From Phyto melanocephala (lineage: Eukaryota; Arthropoda; Insecta; Diptera; Rhinophoridae), in NCBI GenBank assembly GCA_941918925.1, contig OW799233.1, forward strand, positions 139,564,223-139,628,222: DNA of 64,000 bases, in the 5' to 3' direction. The position numbers were made by a program, and so were the translations under genes. The notes beneath the pieces were generated by a model, which did no database searches, was not told where the DNA came from, and was given only the letters and a program-made list of their open reading frames with translations. Below, one piece after another: positions 1 through 10,994 of the stretch; positions within the stretch are counted from its first letter, which is position 1, and every line of letters begins with the position of its first letter.

Positions 1-1255
1 TTTTTGCAGTTTTAAGTTTTTTTTAATGTATTTTTATGTACGTTTCTTAAAAGAAACAAACAGAATAAACTGTTTTCTTTTTTCTTCGAGAAAAGCAACA
101 AGAGTTCACTTTTTGCCAAGACATTACTAAAGTTTTGATAACATTTCAAATGTGAAAATACTTGTATTTGTAGTTCTCCTTTTCCATTCTGTTTAACATG
201 TTCGAATGATTCTTCTATTATTTACATAATAGTGAAAATGTTCGTTTCGGAAAAGTCGGATAAAAGAAAGATTTAAAAGAAATTAATGCATAAATAAGTA
301 TGTTAAGAAAAACAATCGGATTTAACTTATATACAGACGAAATTCCCATAAGCATTTGAAGAAGCAATCATTAGGAGCTAAAGAAGAAAAGTTACAAAAA
401 TAAAAGAAACTGTGAGATATTTAATCATAAATAATAATTTGTTTCATCATTAAAGAGGTTTAGAAAAAACCAAAACAGTGTAAATAAACTTCTTTTTTTT
501 AAAAAAGTTCTTTTAAATTTATAAGATATTTTTTTAATCTTGCAATTTATAGGTCTTATGAAGACTTATAAAAATTTCAATTAATGTTGGTTTGAGAAAA
601 ACAACGTGAAACAATACTAAATTGTTTCAAATTATTGTTGCTCTAAAATGTGTGATAAAAAAGTTTATCTTAAATGTGTATAATATAACCGCAATAAACG
701 CATGTTGCACTCTATTATTACAACTTAGAAAATGTAGAAATAACATTTCAAATAGAATAAACGAAAACAAAAAAACAAAAGATGAAAATCTGAAAAAAAA
801 ATTTAGTTCTAACACATAAAAACCGCATAAAAGACGAAGGGCTCTATAACTATTATTCTATGGTTCGTGTTTATGTGTGACTTATATGTAGATGTATACA
901 AAAGCATACAGAATTATAAAATAAAAAAACGTAAATTGGAATTTGTTACTTTTATAACTTAACTTGTATTTACCCAAGGATATGCAACACAATGTTACAA
1001 CAACAGAGAACATGGCACAACAAAAATAACATAATGCACTAACAAGTTGCTGCATTGATGGCAAACCTTTTAATCGAGAATGACGCAGATTGTGTCTATT
1101 ATTTTACTAAGGGCTTGAATTTTTAAAAAAATTCGTAAGAAGCTTTTTATATGTGTCTTTTTATATGTTTTTATAGAGTCTAAATATTGATTTCGATAGC
1201 TCTGTTAGTTTTTGTATTTTAAAACAAAGTAGCATATCAAAACCAAAAGCGACAA
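1..1255. other. A+T-rich sequence, nothing recognised
   Basis: No repeat family, transposase motif or convincing coding frame was seen on either strand. Short open frames at about 622-819 and 882-1064 are low-complexity and overlap antisense to each other, as expected by chance in A+T-rich DNA. Confidence 0.6.
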
Positions 1256-1870
1256 TCTATTTATATAAAAGAGTAACTGAAAGATTCGTCATCGCACAGC
1301 CTGAACGCAAAAAACGACAGACAAGAAATTTGCGCTGTGGGTTCCTCTTTTGATGTATATATCCAATAAAAAATTAAATTTGTACTTTATAGGGGTTAAA
1401 AAAGGGTAAAAAGTGGAAAAATCGGTAACCATCTATTTTCTAAGCTAACAACAATACAAATCGAAAAGACATTGAAATCTACTTAAAAGTAAAGCTGACA
1501 GATGCCTGGCACCTTTTTTTTAATTATCAACACCTAAGTCGCAAAAACGGATAATTTGTTAATTTTTTGGTACCCTCTGTAACTTCCAAACACATAAAGC
1601 TAGAAAAAATTTAAATTGTATTAGTTAGTATTATCCAATTTTTTTAAATTCGTTTGTATAAAGAGTAAAAATTATCCCAATATTTGGTACTTTAAAAAAA
1701 AATATCTTATATTATTCAAAAGGACTTTATTTAATAACTATTATCAACTAATAAAATGCTAAGGCGACGTTTTTGGAATCTTTCTGCCGTATAAAAATAA
1801 GTATCAAGAAGGGAAAAATACGGGAAAATGTGTAAAAATTTAAATAACAGGGTCAATTCGCATAAAATTT
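1256..1870 (+). mobile_element. Helitron-like 5' fragment (degenerate)
   Basis: The piece starts with TCTATTTATATAAAAG, close to the TCTATATATATAAA start of the complete Helitron at 20092. About 150 bp in comes a run of GGGTTAAAAAAGGGTAAAA and AAATCGGTAACC, which resembles GGTAAAATTGGTAACAC inside that second element. No CTAG-type 3' end with a hairpin was found, so this is a 5' part that decays into background; the right limit is approximate. The TC start follows an A, as expected for Helitron insertion. Confidence 0.45.
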
Positions 1871-2367
1871 GTTATAGGCATTTCACCGACTTTAAAAATT
1901 GATGCAATTTTGTAATTATTTAAACTGTAATACATTTGTAAATGACTCCCGGTTATTTAATAAATTCAAACAATAGTGTTGTTAGTCTGTTAGATTCTCT
2001 TTATTAACTGCTTTTCTTCGTTCTTAAAAACTAAAACTTATACTAGAGTAAACCGTCATGTATGCAGGTGTCATCAAATTATTAATTATTATTAGTATGC
2101 CGATTAATATTTTTTTACTTGCAGCAAAAAGAATGTCTAAATATTTATGAAATTTAAGATATCTAGGTCAACGTTTATAAAATTATTTATAATAATGAAT
2201 ACTTGCAAATTGAATTACTCATCGTATGAGGAAATGCACTCAATGGAATTTTTGTTATTTAAAGTACAATGCAATGGAATATGATCGACACATGCATTCA
2301 TAACACCTCCTTTTTTAATAGAATGATCTTACAATTATTTGGTTGATTTTAAAATCATTCTTAACAA

Positions 2368-2407
<40 letters not shown>

Positions 2408-2749
2408 AGATTAGAATTTCTAATAAACTTATGTGCTACATGTTTTAAATATACAGTTCTATTGAATAAAGTTCTTAAGTCTATTTAGGTATTAATATAA
2501 TTATATTTAATCCTTATGGAACAATTTTACCCTATTCATAACAAAACACATTTATAACAGGGTTGAAATGGAAATATTCGAGTAAACGATTTGGTACTTT
2601 TTATAACATATTTTTTTTTTTATGCAAAATAGAGTACATTTATTCACTATAAATCATCCCTTTTAAAATATTTTATTGCTAAATAGAACATTTTTATCTT
2701 AGAACTAGTGCATTGATATAGAAAACCCAAAAAGGTACTTCTTCTCTTT
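1871..2749. other. A+T-rich sequence with one microsatellite
   Basis: Nothing recognised apart from the trinucleotide tract listed separately. Confidence 0.6.
2368..2405. repeat. (ATT)n microsatellite
   Basis: About a dozen uninterrupted ATT units, seen directly. Confidence 0.95.
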
Positions 2750-3912
2750 TTATACCCGCCACCAAAAAAATGGTGGGGGTATATTCATTTTGTCATTCCG
2801 TTTGTAACACATCGAAATATCCATTTAAGACCCCATAAAGTATATATATTCTGAATCAGGGTTTGATTTGATGACGATCTAGCTATGTCCGTCCATCTGT
2901 CCGTCTGTTGAAAGCACGATAGAGGTCGCACCGAAAAAGCTAGGGAGCTCAAATTTTGCCAGAATCTTTCTTATAGACAAAGTTTGTTCGGTATTGAAAA
3001 TGGTCTAAATCAGAATATTATTAAGAGAGTTATAGCTCGTAAAGCGAGAGTATGTCGAAAAAAACGTGTCCTTCGAACATCGAATAAAATGCAATTGTGT
3101 CCAAACGCATTAACGTACAGTCATGAAACTTCGAATATATATTTTTTTTGTCAAAACAATATCTTTCCCCAAAAATTGCTTACATCTATGCATTAGGAAA
3201 GGAGTTATAGATAAAAATATACGAAAATTTATACCGCGCAGTGTATTTTTCAATATATTTAAAATTTAAAACCTAATAAAACGGACAAAATTAAATGTAC
3301 GACTCTGAAATTTTGCACACTTTGCTTTTTGGTAAGAAGCTTTTTTGTAACGGAAAATCAATGTGCCAGACCCACTTTTACGCCCACCTCCCATATAATG
3401 TTTTAACTTAAATTAATATAATTTCTATATTAATAAATATTTTGGAATAATAAAGGACTATATTGAAACATCTAGGTTGTACTCATTAGCAAAAACAACT
3501 TTGACACGCCTACTATAACGCCCACTTTTCACGTTATCTACCGTTAATGATATTTAAAAGCTCATAAAACCGACAAAATTAGAGGTATGATGATGAAATT
3601 TGCCATGTATATCCTTCTAGTCAATGTCATTACTCTACCAAAAAATTAAGGTGATACGCCCACTTTAGCGCCTACCTTTCATATAACGGTTTATCTTAAA
3701 TTCATGTAATTTCTCTATTGACAAAGTTTTTAGTAAAATAAAGGACTATATTGAAATATCTTAGTTGTATTTTTTAGCAGAAACTTTATTGACACGCCTA
3801 CTTTAACGCCCAATTTCACTAAAAGACCAAATTTACGAAAACATTTTACTATCATATCGAAGTAATTAAGGGTGGTTAAATTTTGAGGGCCGATGTTGAT
3901 TTTACATAAAAC
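2750..3912 (+). mobile_element. DINE-1-like element, type 1, 3'-truncated (copy A1)
   Basis: The 5' end is the palindrome TATACCCGCCACC ... GGTGGGGGTATA. Then come a CCCCATAAAGTATATAT block and a GTCCGTCTG-type run, both typical of DINE-1/INE-1 (Helentron-associated elements of flies). Two core units follow, marked by (C/A)CGCCCACTTTAACGCC-like blocks near 3367 and 3652. After the core it enters the embedded mariner terminus (GGGTGGTTAAATTTT near 3871) and stops about 40 bp into it, where copy A2 begins in the opposite direction. It lacks its own 3' stem-loop. No coding capacity; DINE-1 elements are non-autonomous. Confidence 0.8.
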
Positions 3913-6070
3913 ACAAATAAGAGCACTATATTCGGCTGTGCCGAATCTTTTATACCCACCACCATTTTTGTGTACATTTAAAGCACAATATTTATTATTT
4001 TGTTAATCGCTATGAAATAATCTCTTTATAATAAAATATGTATCACTTTCTTTGTAGAGGGTGGTTAAGTTTTAAGGGCCCATGTTGAAGGTGAACTACA
4101 CCTAGTCTTAAAATTTTTTTTCTGCATTTCACTTGACATTTCTCAATCTCAAACTTACTCAATTTGATCCGTGGAAAGATACGCAAATGAGCAACGCTTT
4201 AAAGTTATTCAGGTTTTTTATAAAAATGGGCGTTCAAATCAAAATGCATTTTGTGCACTTCGTAATTCTTTTGATCAACATAATCGTTCAAATTCGTCCA
4301 CAATCGGGAGAATTGTAACAAATATTTAAATTTCTGCAAAACAGGTCTGTATAAATGTTAGAAAATCTGTGAATGCCTTCTTAGTGCGTTGAATGGGAAC
4401 CACTGCTGGTTTTTGCGATAGTGTGGCAAAAGAGCAGTCAACCTCGACTCATCATCATGCCCAACAATTGAGCATCAACATTGTCATTGAAAATTTGGAC
4501 CATCAGATGGAGGAGTGGTGCCAAGGATGGGGGGGGGGGGCATTTGGCAGATATTTTATTAAATACATAATTGAACCATACAAATATTATAATTACAAAA
4601 AGAAATAATAATAATATCCTAAATAATTTGTGTTTTATTTAAATTCAACATCGGTCCTTAAAATTTAACCACCCTTAATTACTTCGACATGATAGTAAAA
4701 TGTTTTCGTAAATTTAGTCTTTTAGTGAAAGTGGGCGTTAAAGTAGGCATGTCAGTAAAGTTTCTGCTAATAAATACAACTTAGATATTTCAATATAGTC
4801 CTTTATTTTCCCAAAAACTTTGTCAATAGAGAAATTACATGAATTTCAGATAAACCGTTATATGGGAGGTAGGCGTTAAAGTGGGCGTGTCACCTAAACT
4901 TTTTGGCACAACAAATACATTGATTAGAAGGATATATGTAGCCCATTTCATCATCGTACCTCTAATTTTGACGGTTTTATGAGCTTTTTAATTTCATGAA
5001 CGGTAAATAACGTGAAAAGTGGGCGTTATAGTAGGCGTGTCAAAGTTGTTTTTGCGAATGAGTACAACTTAGGTGTTTCAATATAGCTTTTTATTATTCC
5101 AAAATCTTTATTAATAGAGAAATTATATGAATTTTAGTTAAAACGTTATATGGGAGGTGGGCGTAAAAGTGGGCGTGGCACCCTTATTTTCTGGCACAGT
5201 AATGATATTGCCTAGGGGGATATACCCAGCAAATTTTTCCATCATTCCTCTAATTTTGGCGGTTTTATGAGCTTTTAAATTTCATTAACGGTAGATAACG
5301 TGAAAAGTGGGCGTTATAGTAGGCGTGTCAAATATGCTTTTGCGAATGAGTACAACTGAGGTGTTTCAATATAGCCCTTTATTATTCCAAAATCTTTATT
5401 TATAGAGAAATGATGTGAATTTTAGGTAAAACGTTATATGGGAGGTGGGCGTAAAAGTGGGCGTGGCACATTGATTTTCCGTCACAAAAAAGCGTCTCAC
5501 CCAAAAGCAAAGTGTGCAAAATTTCAGAGTCGTTCGTTCAAGTTTGCTGCTTTTATGACGTTTTTGTTTTTAAATATACCGAAAAATACACTGTGCGGTA
5601 TAAATTTTCGTACATTTTGATCGATAACTCCTCTCCTAATGCATAGATTTAGACAATTTTCGGGGAAAATTTTTTTTTTACGCAGAAAATATATATTCGA
5701 AGTTTCATGAGTCTACGTTAATGCCTTTGGACACAATTCCATTTTATTCGATGTTCGAAGGACACGGTTTTTCGACCTACTCTTGCTTTACGAGCTATAA
5801 CTCTCTTCCTAATATTCCGATATAGCCCATTTTCAATACCAAACAAACCATGTCTATAAGAAAGATTCTGGCAAAATTTGAGCCCCCTAGCTTTTTCGGT
5901 GCGACCTCTATCGTGCTTTCAACAGACGGACGGACATAGCTAGATCGTCATCAAATCAAACCCTGATTCAGAATATATATACTTTATGGGGTCTAAAATG
6001 GATATTTCGATGTGTTACAAACGGAATGACAAAATGAATATACCCCCACCATTTTTTTGTTGGCGGGTAG
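3913..6070 (-). mobile_element. DINE-1-like element, type 1, full length with embedded mariner (copy A2)
   Basis: Read on the minus strand this copy is complete. The 5' palindrome CCGCCA...TGGTGGGGGTATA is at the right edge (about 6030-6070). The GTCCGTCTG block lies near 5925 and three core units have GGGCGTGTCACC/GGGCGTGGCACC marks near 4880, 5171 and 5457, a period of about 287. The mariner insertion is at 4057-4675. The 3' stem-loop ATTCGGC-TGTG-CCGAAT followed by the CTTAnTTGT terminus is at 3913-3950. It abuts A1 tail to tail, so 2750-6070 is a large imperfect palindrome. Family identification rests on the shared 5' block, GACGATCTAGC, GTCCG repeats, CACGCCCAC core and 3' hairpin of DINE-1. 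Confidence 0.82.
4057..4675 (+). mobile_element. Internally deleted mariner-like element inside DINE copy A2
   Basis: The ends are imperfect inverted repeats, AGGGTGGTTAAGTTTTAAGGG at the left and the complement of AGGGTGGTTAAATTTTAAGG at the right. Each end is next to TA, and the TA is single in empty DINE copies (for example 53723-53728). About 130 bp inside the left end the plus strand encodes, with frameshifts, a mariner N-terminal helix-turn-helix: FFIKMG, NGRSNQNAFRALRN, STIGRIV. The catalytic part is missing; the right portion is A+T-rich and contains a G10 run at 4531-4540. It is a non-autonomous remnant that travels with the DINE. Confidence 0.72.
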
Positions 6071-7529
6071 AAAAAGAAAGTAAAGTAAGTAAACTTGCGC
6101 GAAAGTATAAATGTTTATTTAAATTATAGTATATTTTAGATGCCATTTGACGTAACTTTTGAAAAATATTTAAAGCTTTAAAATATAAATTAATTATCTC
6201 ATTAAAATTCCTAGTTTCATATTTACTTATAGAGAATTTCATATCTATTTAAATTCACTAATGATGAATTTGTTTGATGCAATAAAACTAGCCTTAATCT
6301 TTTTTTGTTCAGATCCGACTTCTGAGTGTAAATTTCAAAACAATTTTTTATTTGTTTTAGTTTTTGATTGACACACATATCTTGGTATTAAACCTTAAAA
6401 CGTTAGTCAGCTCCAGTCAAAAGTCATTCAACAAAATAGCCTTAAAGTTTTAGCAACCATCCAGATCGTCTCCAGATATTATTTTCTCGGTATCTACTGT
6501 TCCATAAAAATTTTTTCTCTTCACAAAATATGATTTGAACCTATTTATTTCTAAGGAATTAATTTGAGGAAAATGGTTTTAAACATCTCAAATTATATGA
6601 ATGGCGTTTAAATCATCTTAACTGGGTAATGATTAATTTTTTCATCTTTCATATTTACTTATTTGAATGCATTCAATGTGGCACAAAAATAAATCATTTA
6701 TTTTTTGAAAATTTCAAACTATATGCTTTCTAAGTTCCTTGTTCATTAAAATAAGTAAAACTTTCAATAAAACTCGACTTTTTTAAATGCCATAGATCTA
6801 CAGGATGTTGGATAAACCTGATGTAAAATTTTGTAAAAAGAAAATAAAAAATAATAACATAACGAGGAAAAATGGCAGTGTGCATAAATATAAAGCATCA
6901 AAGTTGGAGGCTTTATTGTATTCGTTTCTTGTTGCGTATAAATATTTTTCCCTTTTGCTCCTTGCACGTGGCTGCAGCCAGCAGCAGCACCAACTTATTA
7001 TTGTTACAAGAAACAACAAAATGCAACAATGGCAACTACAGCTAGTCAGCTATCAAAAGCTTAACATACTGTTGGTTGCTATTTCTACCATTCTTGCATG
7101 CAAACATACACACAGACAAACTGACATATTTAGGCATAAGCAAACTTACAGTACCATTTATACTTACGAATATTTGTGTTTGTGTGTGTTCGTGTTTTTT
7201 AGATGAACAGCTGTTGTGTGAAAATTCTTTACATTTGGTTTTGTATTGTGGTTTTATTCATTTCTTATTTTTTTGGTTGTTTTCTTCATCAAAAATTGAA
7301 AAAGTGTAAGAGTTCGTCTCTGTGCTTTTCTATTCAAGTTACTTAAAATGTGGTTATTACAAACGCATGAAGAAATGTATTTTATTTCGTTAGTTTTATT
7401 TCGATTATTTTTTTTATTTAGACATACTACGTTACAGGCGCCTGTCATAAGAATCTTGTGAATTAAATGTCGATAGTCTACATTATTAGTACAATACCAA
7501 TTTTTTCAGAGATACAGATCAGGGGAAAA
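6071..7529. other. A+T-rich DNA with a CAG/CAA-rich patch
   Basis: Nothing is recognised as coding. Around 6965-7035 there is GCTGCAGCCAGCAGCAGCACC followed by CAA-rich sequence, a composition common in fly introns and regulatory DNA. A 133-codon open frame at 6805-7206 runs through it; I see no domain, signal peptide or sensible composition, and an antisense frame covers the same stretch, so I treat it as chance. Confidence 0.5.
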
Positions 7530-7925
7530 ATCCTAATCTTGAAAGGAGCTGGTGCTCAAGGTCAGCCCGGAAAGGATGGAAAAATATTTCGGTTACAAGA
7601 TAATACGTCAAAAAGTGACAAATAGGTTGAAACAAATCTTTAGAAATCGAAGGAGATTCTAAAACTAAAAAGGTCAACACTAAGGAGATTAACTAGTGTA
7701 ATAACAGGCCACATTGAGATGAGGATTACTCATCTAGCTTGCGTGGGGCAATCAGATGAAACAATATTTACGGCATGCGAAGAGGAGGATGAGATTTTGA
7801 GACTACCTTTGTCAATATTATTTTTTGGTCTTTTTCCACACACGAACTTTAACGATCTTAAAATACCTAAGGACTAAAAATCGAAAATCCCTAAGGAAAT
7901 CTCATTTAGTGTTGTTGTAAAATAA
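7530..7925 (+). pseudogene. Non-LTR retrotransposon 3' coding fragment
   Basis: One frame at about 7690-7800 reads RLTSVITGHIEMR, then HLACVGQSDE and CEEEDEI. This matches the C-terminal part of non-LTR polyproteins after the reverse transcriptase, where an (L/I)TGH motif precedes a Cys-rich C-x-EEE segment. The second cysteine and the HxxC part are lost, and stop codons lie upstream. Downstream, FNDLKIPKD-like residues fit the variable C-terminus. The fragment is old, has no poly(A) tail or target duplication that I can define, and its limits are approximate. The clade is not determined. Confidence 0.5.
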
Positions 7926-8439
7926 ATAAAATAGAATAATTGCTGAAAATATTTAACACCAACAACACACTGCTTTAAAGAAATCGATAGATTGTTTAAA
8001 TGTGCAAAATATTCTCCGAAAAGAAATATTTTGGGATGAATGGTGCTTTATAAATTTTAGGAAACTTTTAATAAACTACATACGGGTAATTCCATGTCCC
8101 ATCAACAAAGGAGTATACCTTACCTACTCCAAATTTTGCGACATTTCGTATACCATATATGTATTTGTGGGTCTAGAAATAGTCTCGCATTGCAATTTGT
8201 CACAACAATTAAGAATAACATCGTTCTTTATGTATATTTTTAAAGTTTTTAGTATGGTCTCTTTAAAATTTATAACTTTCAAATGATTCTGCTGAACTAC
8301 GTTCTTATTATACAATTTTACGAATGTTTTAGAAATGGAGTGGAAAAATTAATAACCTATAACGACCTATAATTAGACCTTTCGAACTAAACTTTATTCT
8401 TTTCTAATTATGTTTAGTATTTTTAAAATTTTATATTTT
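7926..8439. other. A+T-rich sequence, nothing recognised
   Basis: A 94-codon frame at 8002-8286 has no recognisable feature and is opposed by an antisense frame over the same bases. Confidence 0.55.
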
Positions 8440-8447
8440 CTTTATAC

Positions 8448-9132
8448 CAAGGCAAATCCATAAGGTATATGCATCGCGGAAACAAATACAACAATAAAAA
8501 ACACATGTATTTTGTTTTTGTATATATGCCGGCATATGTCACACAATTTTTTTATTTTCTTCTTTAATTTGAGTTTTTTTTTTAAAAACTTCAAAGCAAA
8601 AACTTTTTATTCATTGTTTTGTATTTTTTAAAACGTTTTAAACCAACTGAAATTGCGAATTATTTATTGTATAATAAAATTAAAAAAATTAAGTTTGACA
8701 ACTGCAGGCAAGACTTTTAAAAAACTTGGTAACGCTCAAGGCGAATTCTCCTTGATTCTATTTATTAATGCAGGAATGGAAAATAAGATTTTGGATTGCG
8801 AATTAAACATCTAACTTAATTGTGCTTCTTTGATGATATATTTACCAACTTTAGGTATATTTGTTGTTCTTGCACCACTTATAATGTGCTTCACAAGCAC
8901 ATATCCTTTTTTTAATAAAATTTTATTGAAATAAACATACAAAAACAACTGTTCCATCTTTGTTATACAAATTGGCCTTGACAGAAAAAATCCCCTAAAA
9001 AGTTGCTTTGTTGTATCAACTCGCCGTTGCATATACCTGTATAAATATGCCTTGGAAACGCTTAAAAAATCTATATAGAAAAAATAAAAACATTCAGCTG
9101 ATTGGATACGAGTACCTTATGGATATGCCTAG
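8448..9132. mobile_element. CAAGG-family DNA transposon with 8-bp TSD, interrupted
   Basis: The left end is CAAGGCAAATCCATAAGGTA; the right end is the complement of CTAGGCATATCCATAAGGTA. The exact 8-bp direct repeat CTTTATAC flanks it (8440-8447 and 9133-9140). An 8-bp duplication points to a hAT- or P-type mechanism; the superfamily is not settled. A CAGCTGAT subterminal motif near 9093 recurs in the copies at 18198 and 59355. A second family member (8737-9054) sits inside, so the host copy is about 360 bp without it. There is no coding capacity. Confidence 0.75.
8737..9054. mobile_element. CAAGG-family element nested in another copy
   Basis: It begins CAAGGCGAATTCTCC, the same start as the element at 33233, and ends with the complement of CAAGGCATATTTATACAGG. 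The flanks are GTAACGCT (8729-8736) and GAAACGCT (9055-9062), 7 of 8 identical, supporting an 8-bp target duplication. It has no coding capacity and is younger than the copy that surrounds it. Confidence 0.7.
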
Positions 9133-9942
9133 CTTTATACCAAAATATGTACGAATATGACTTCCTTTGTGTAACTTAGATTTTCTATTAATTTATTTTT
9201 TTTTAATTTAGTTCTATGATTAAGCCTTAAATTTTGGTACATTAAAAATTACACTATTGACTGTTTTTAACTACAATATTGTATTTTTACGGAAACTAAA
9301 AAGTATAATTGGTAGCTAGAGGTAGTTGAAAATTAATATTAGCTTTGTGTGGGTATGGCACCTCCTAATTTTTAAATAATATAATTAATGTTTAAATATA
9401 AAATTAAATTCATTATAAATTTCTCTTTTTCAAAATTATTGTCTATATAGAAATAAAATGCACCTCTCACTTCGATTTTCTGGCATTATAATAAAATCAA
9501 CTAGAAAGATATATATTCTAAAATTCATCTAAAAGTCATCTTATATATGTATATAATTTTAGAAGTGATACTATAAAAGGTGTTTCGGACAAATTTCTGC
9601 CAATGGACTTAATTTAGATGTTGTTAGAGCCCTTCATTCATCCGACATCTGCGTACATAGAGCAATTATAAGAATTTAGTATAAAGTGTTATATAGGAGG
9701 TGGGCTTTAAAATGCTAACGGTAATTTTCCGTTAGTATAAATAAATTGACCAAAAGCCAATGTTACCGAAAAAGACACTGAGCCGTATAAATTTTCGTAC
9801 CTTTTGATCTTTAAATCCTTTCGTAATGTATAGATTTGAAAAACTTTCCTGGAAAAATATTTTTTTACATAAAAAATATACATGCGAAATTTCATCACTC
9901 TACGTCAATGCGTTTAGACGAAATTGCATGCGATCGATGTAA

Positions 9943-10637
9943 CACCCCTTTCTCACTAGGCAAGTCACTTGCTCAAGTTAGTTTTTTATTTTCTTTTATT
10001 TTTCTTTGACCTTTCTTTCATGTTCAGACTCAGCAACTGACTTGCCCAAGTTTCGTTCTCTTTTACTTATTATACTCTTTACACAGTGAAAAAGGGTATA
10101 TATAGGTTTGTCATTCCGTTTGAAATTTCTATAATTTTTAATTATCTACACATATACAAACGTGGTATACTGGTTAGAGTGACCCAAAAAATTTTTTTTA
10201 TTTTATATATTATTCAAATTTTTATTGTTTTATTTTTAATTTTTCTTTTAATTTATTTTTTTTAAGCACATAAGAAAACTAAATGTATACTATTACAATG
10301 GTATGTTTTTATATGTATATATATTTATATGTATGTTTTGTATGTACGTATTTCATATGAGATAAATGGTGACATAAACAATTGTTGTTGCATGACTACA
10401 CGTTGTGAAGGGTATATAAGATTCGGCATGGCCGAATATAGCACTCTTGTTTGTTTTTATTACTCTTTTGTTTTTGGTTTCTCAACAAAAACTTGCTCGT
10501 ACTTGCCGAGTACAGGCAAGTGTGTACTCAAAAATGAGCAAGTTTCTTCCTCTTAACCCGACCTTACCCCTTTTGCTATAAACACAACACTTGCGCAAGT
10601 TACTTGCGCAAGTGACTTGCCTAGTGAGAAAGGCGTG
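9943..10637. mobile_element. MITE with 36-bp TIRs and TAA target duplication
   Basis: The left end CACCCCTTTCTCACTAGGC and the right end (complement of CACGCCTTTCTCACTAGGC) continue as matching CAAGTCACTTGC for about 36 bp. TAA lies on both sides (9940-9942 and 10638-10640), the 3-bp duplication usual for PIF/Harbinger elements. Several copies of the palindrome ACTTGCGCAAGT lie inside the right end. No transposase was seen; the centre is occupied by a DINE type 2 element. Confidence 0.65.
10068..10455 (+). mobile_element. DINE-1-like element, type 2, inside the MITE
   Basis: The 5' end TATACTCTTTACACAGTGAAAAAGGGTATATATAGG and the 3' end GAAGGGTATATAAGATTCGGCATGGCCGAATATAGC match the type 2 copies at 24131 and 49188. 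The usual GTCCGTCTG block is missing, so the interior is deleted. The 3' stem-loop ATTCGGC/GCCGAAT is intact. Confidence 0.75.
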
Positions 10638-10994
10638 TAAGAAAGACATAAGTACTTATTTTCTACCTACTCTTATTTACAATCTATTACTCTTTTCTTA
10701 ATATAATGATTTACTTTTTCAAACAAAATTTTCTATTTACAGCCAAATATTTTGCTATATTATAGGATCGTAGAACATTTTTAAAAATATTTTTTTTTTT
10801 AATTTAAAGTAATAAATGGTATATTCCAAGATTTAATACTTCTACTCTTATTTTTAAAATATGTGTAATAATTTTAATGTTTGCTTGTGTATTTTCTACA
10901 TAGCCAGTATATCTTTGTTAATACATTTACACATTTACGCTTTTAGCTTTTTATTTGTGTAGAATATTTTTTTTTACTCAAAATGACTACACAT

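Larger units (their letters stand above)
9350..10745 (-). mobile_element. Degenerate DINE-1-like type 1 remnant, interrupted
   Basis: At 9640-9942 the sequence follows the minus strand of DINE type 1: GGAGGTGGGC, CACTGAGCCGTATAAATTTTCGTAC, and CGTCAATGCGTTTAGACGAAATTGCAT. It resumes after the insertion at 9943-10637 with ACCTACTCTT and further matches to about 10745. The part at 9350-9560 shows weaker similarity (TTTTCTGGCA-type block). Both termini are lost. Confidence 0.6.

Noticed and set aside
2984..3196. Recurring frame MFGIENGLNxN (also 16260-16448)
   Set aside because: It also comes from the DINE 5' region; both ends of the frame differ between copies, and DINE-1 elements are non-coding.
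5438..5620. Recurring about 60-codon frame starting MGGGRKSGRGTLI (also 40728-40910 and 50878-51060)
   Set aside because: It is the same DINE core segment read on one strand. Stops and indels vary between copies and there is no sign of codon conservation, so it is a repeat shadow.
6805..7206. A 133-codon plus-strand open frame
   Set aside because: It has low-complexity runs, no domain, overlapping antisense frames, and reads through a CAG/CAA-rich patch; a chance frame is the simpler explanation.
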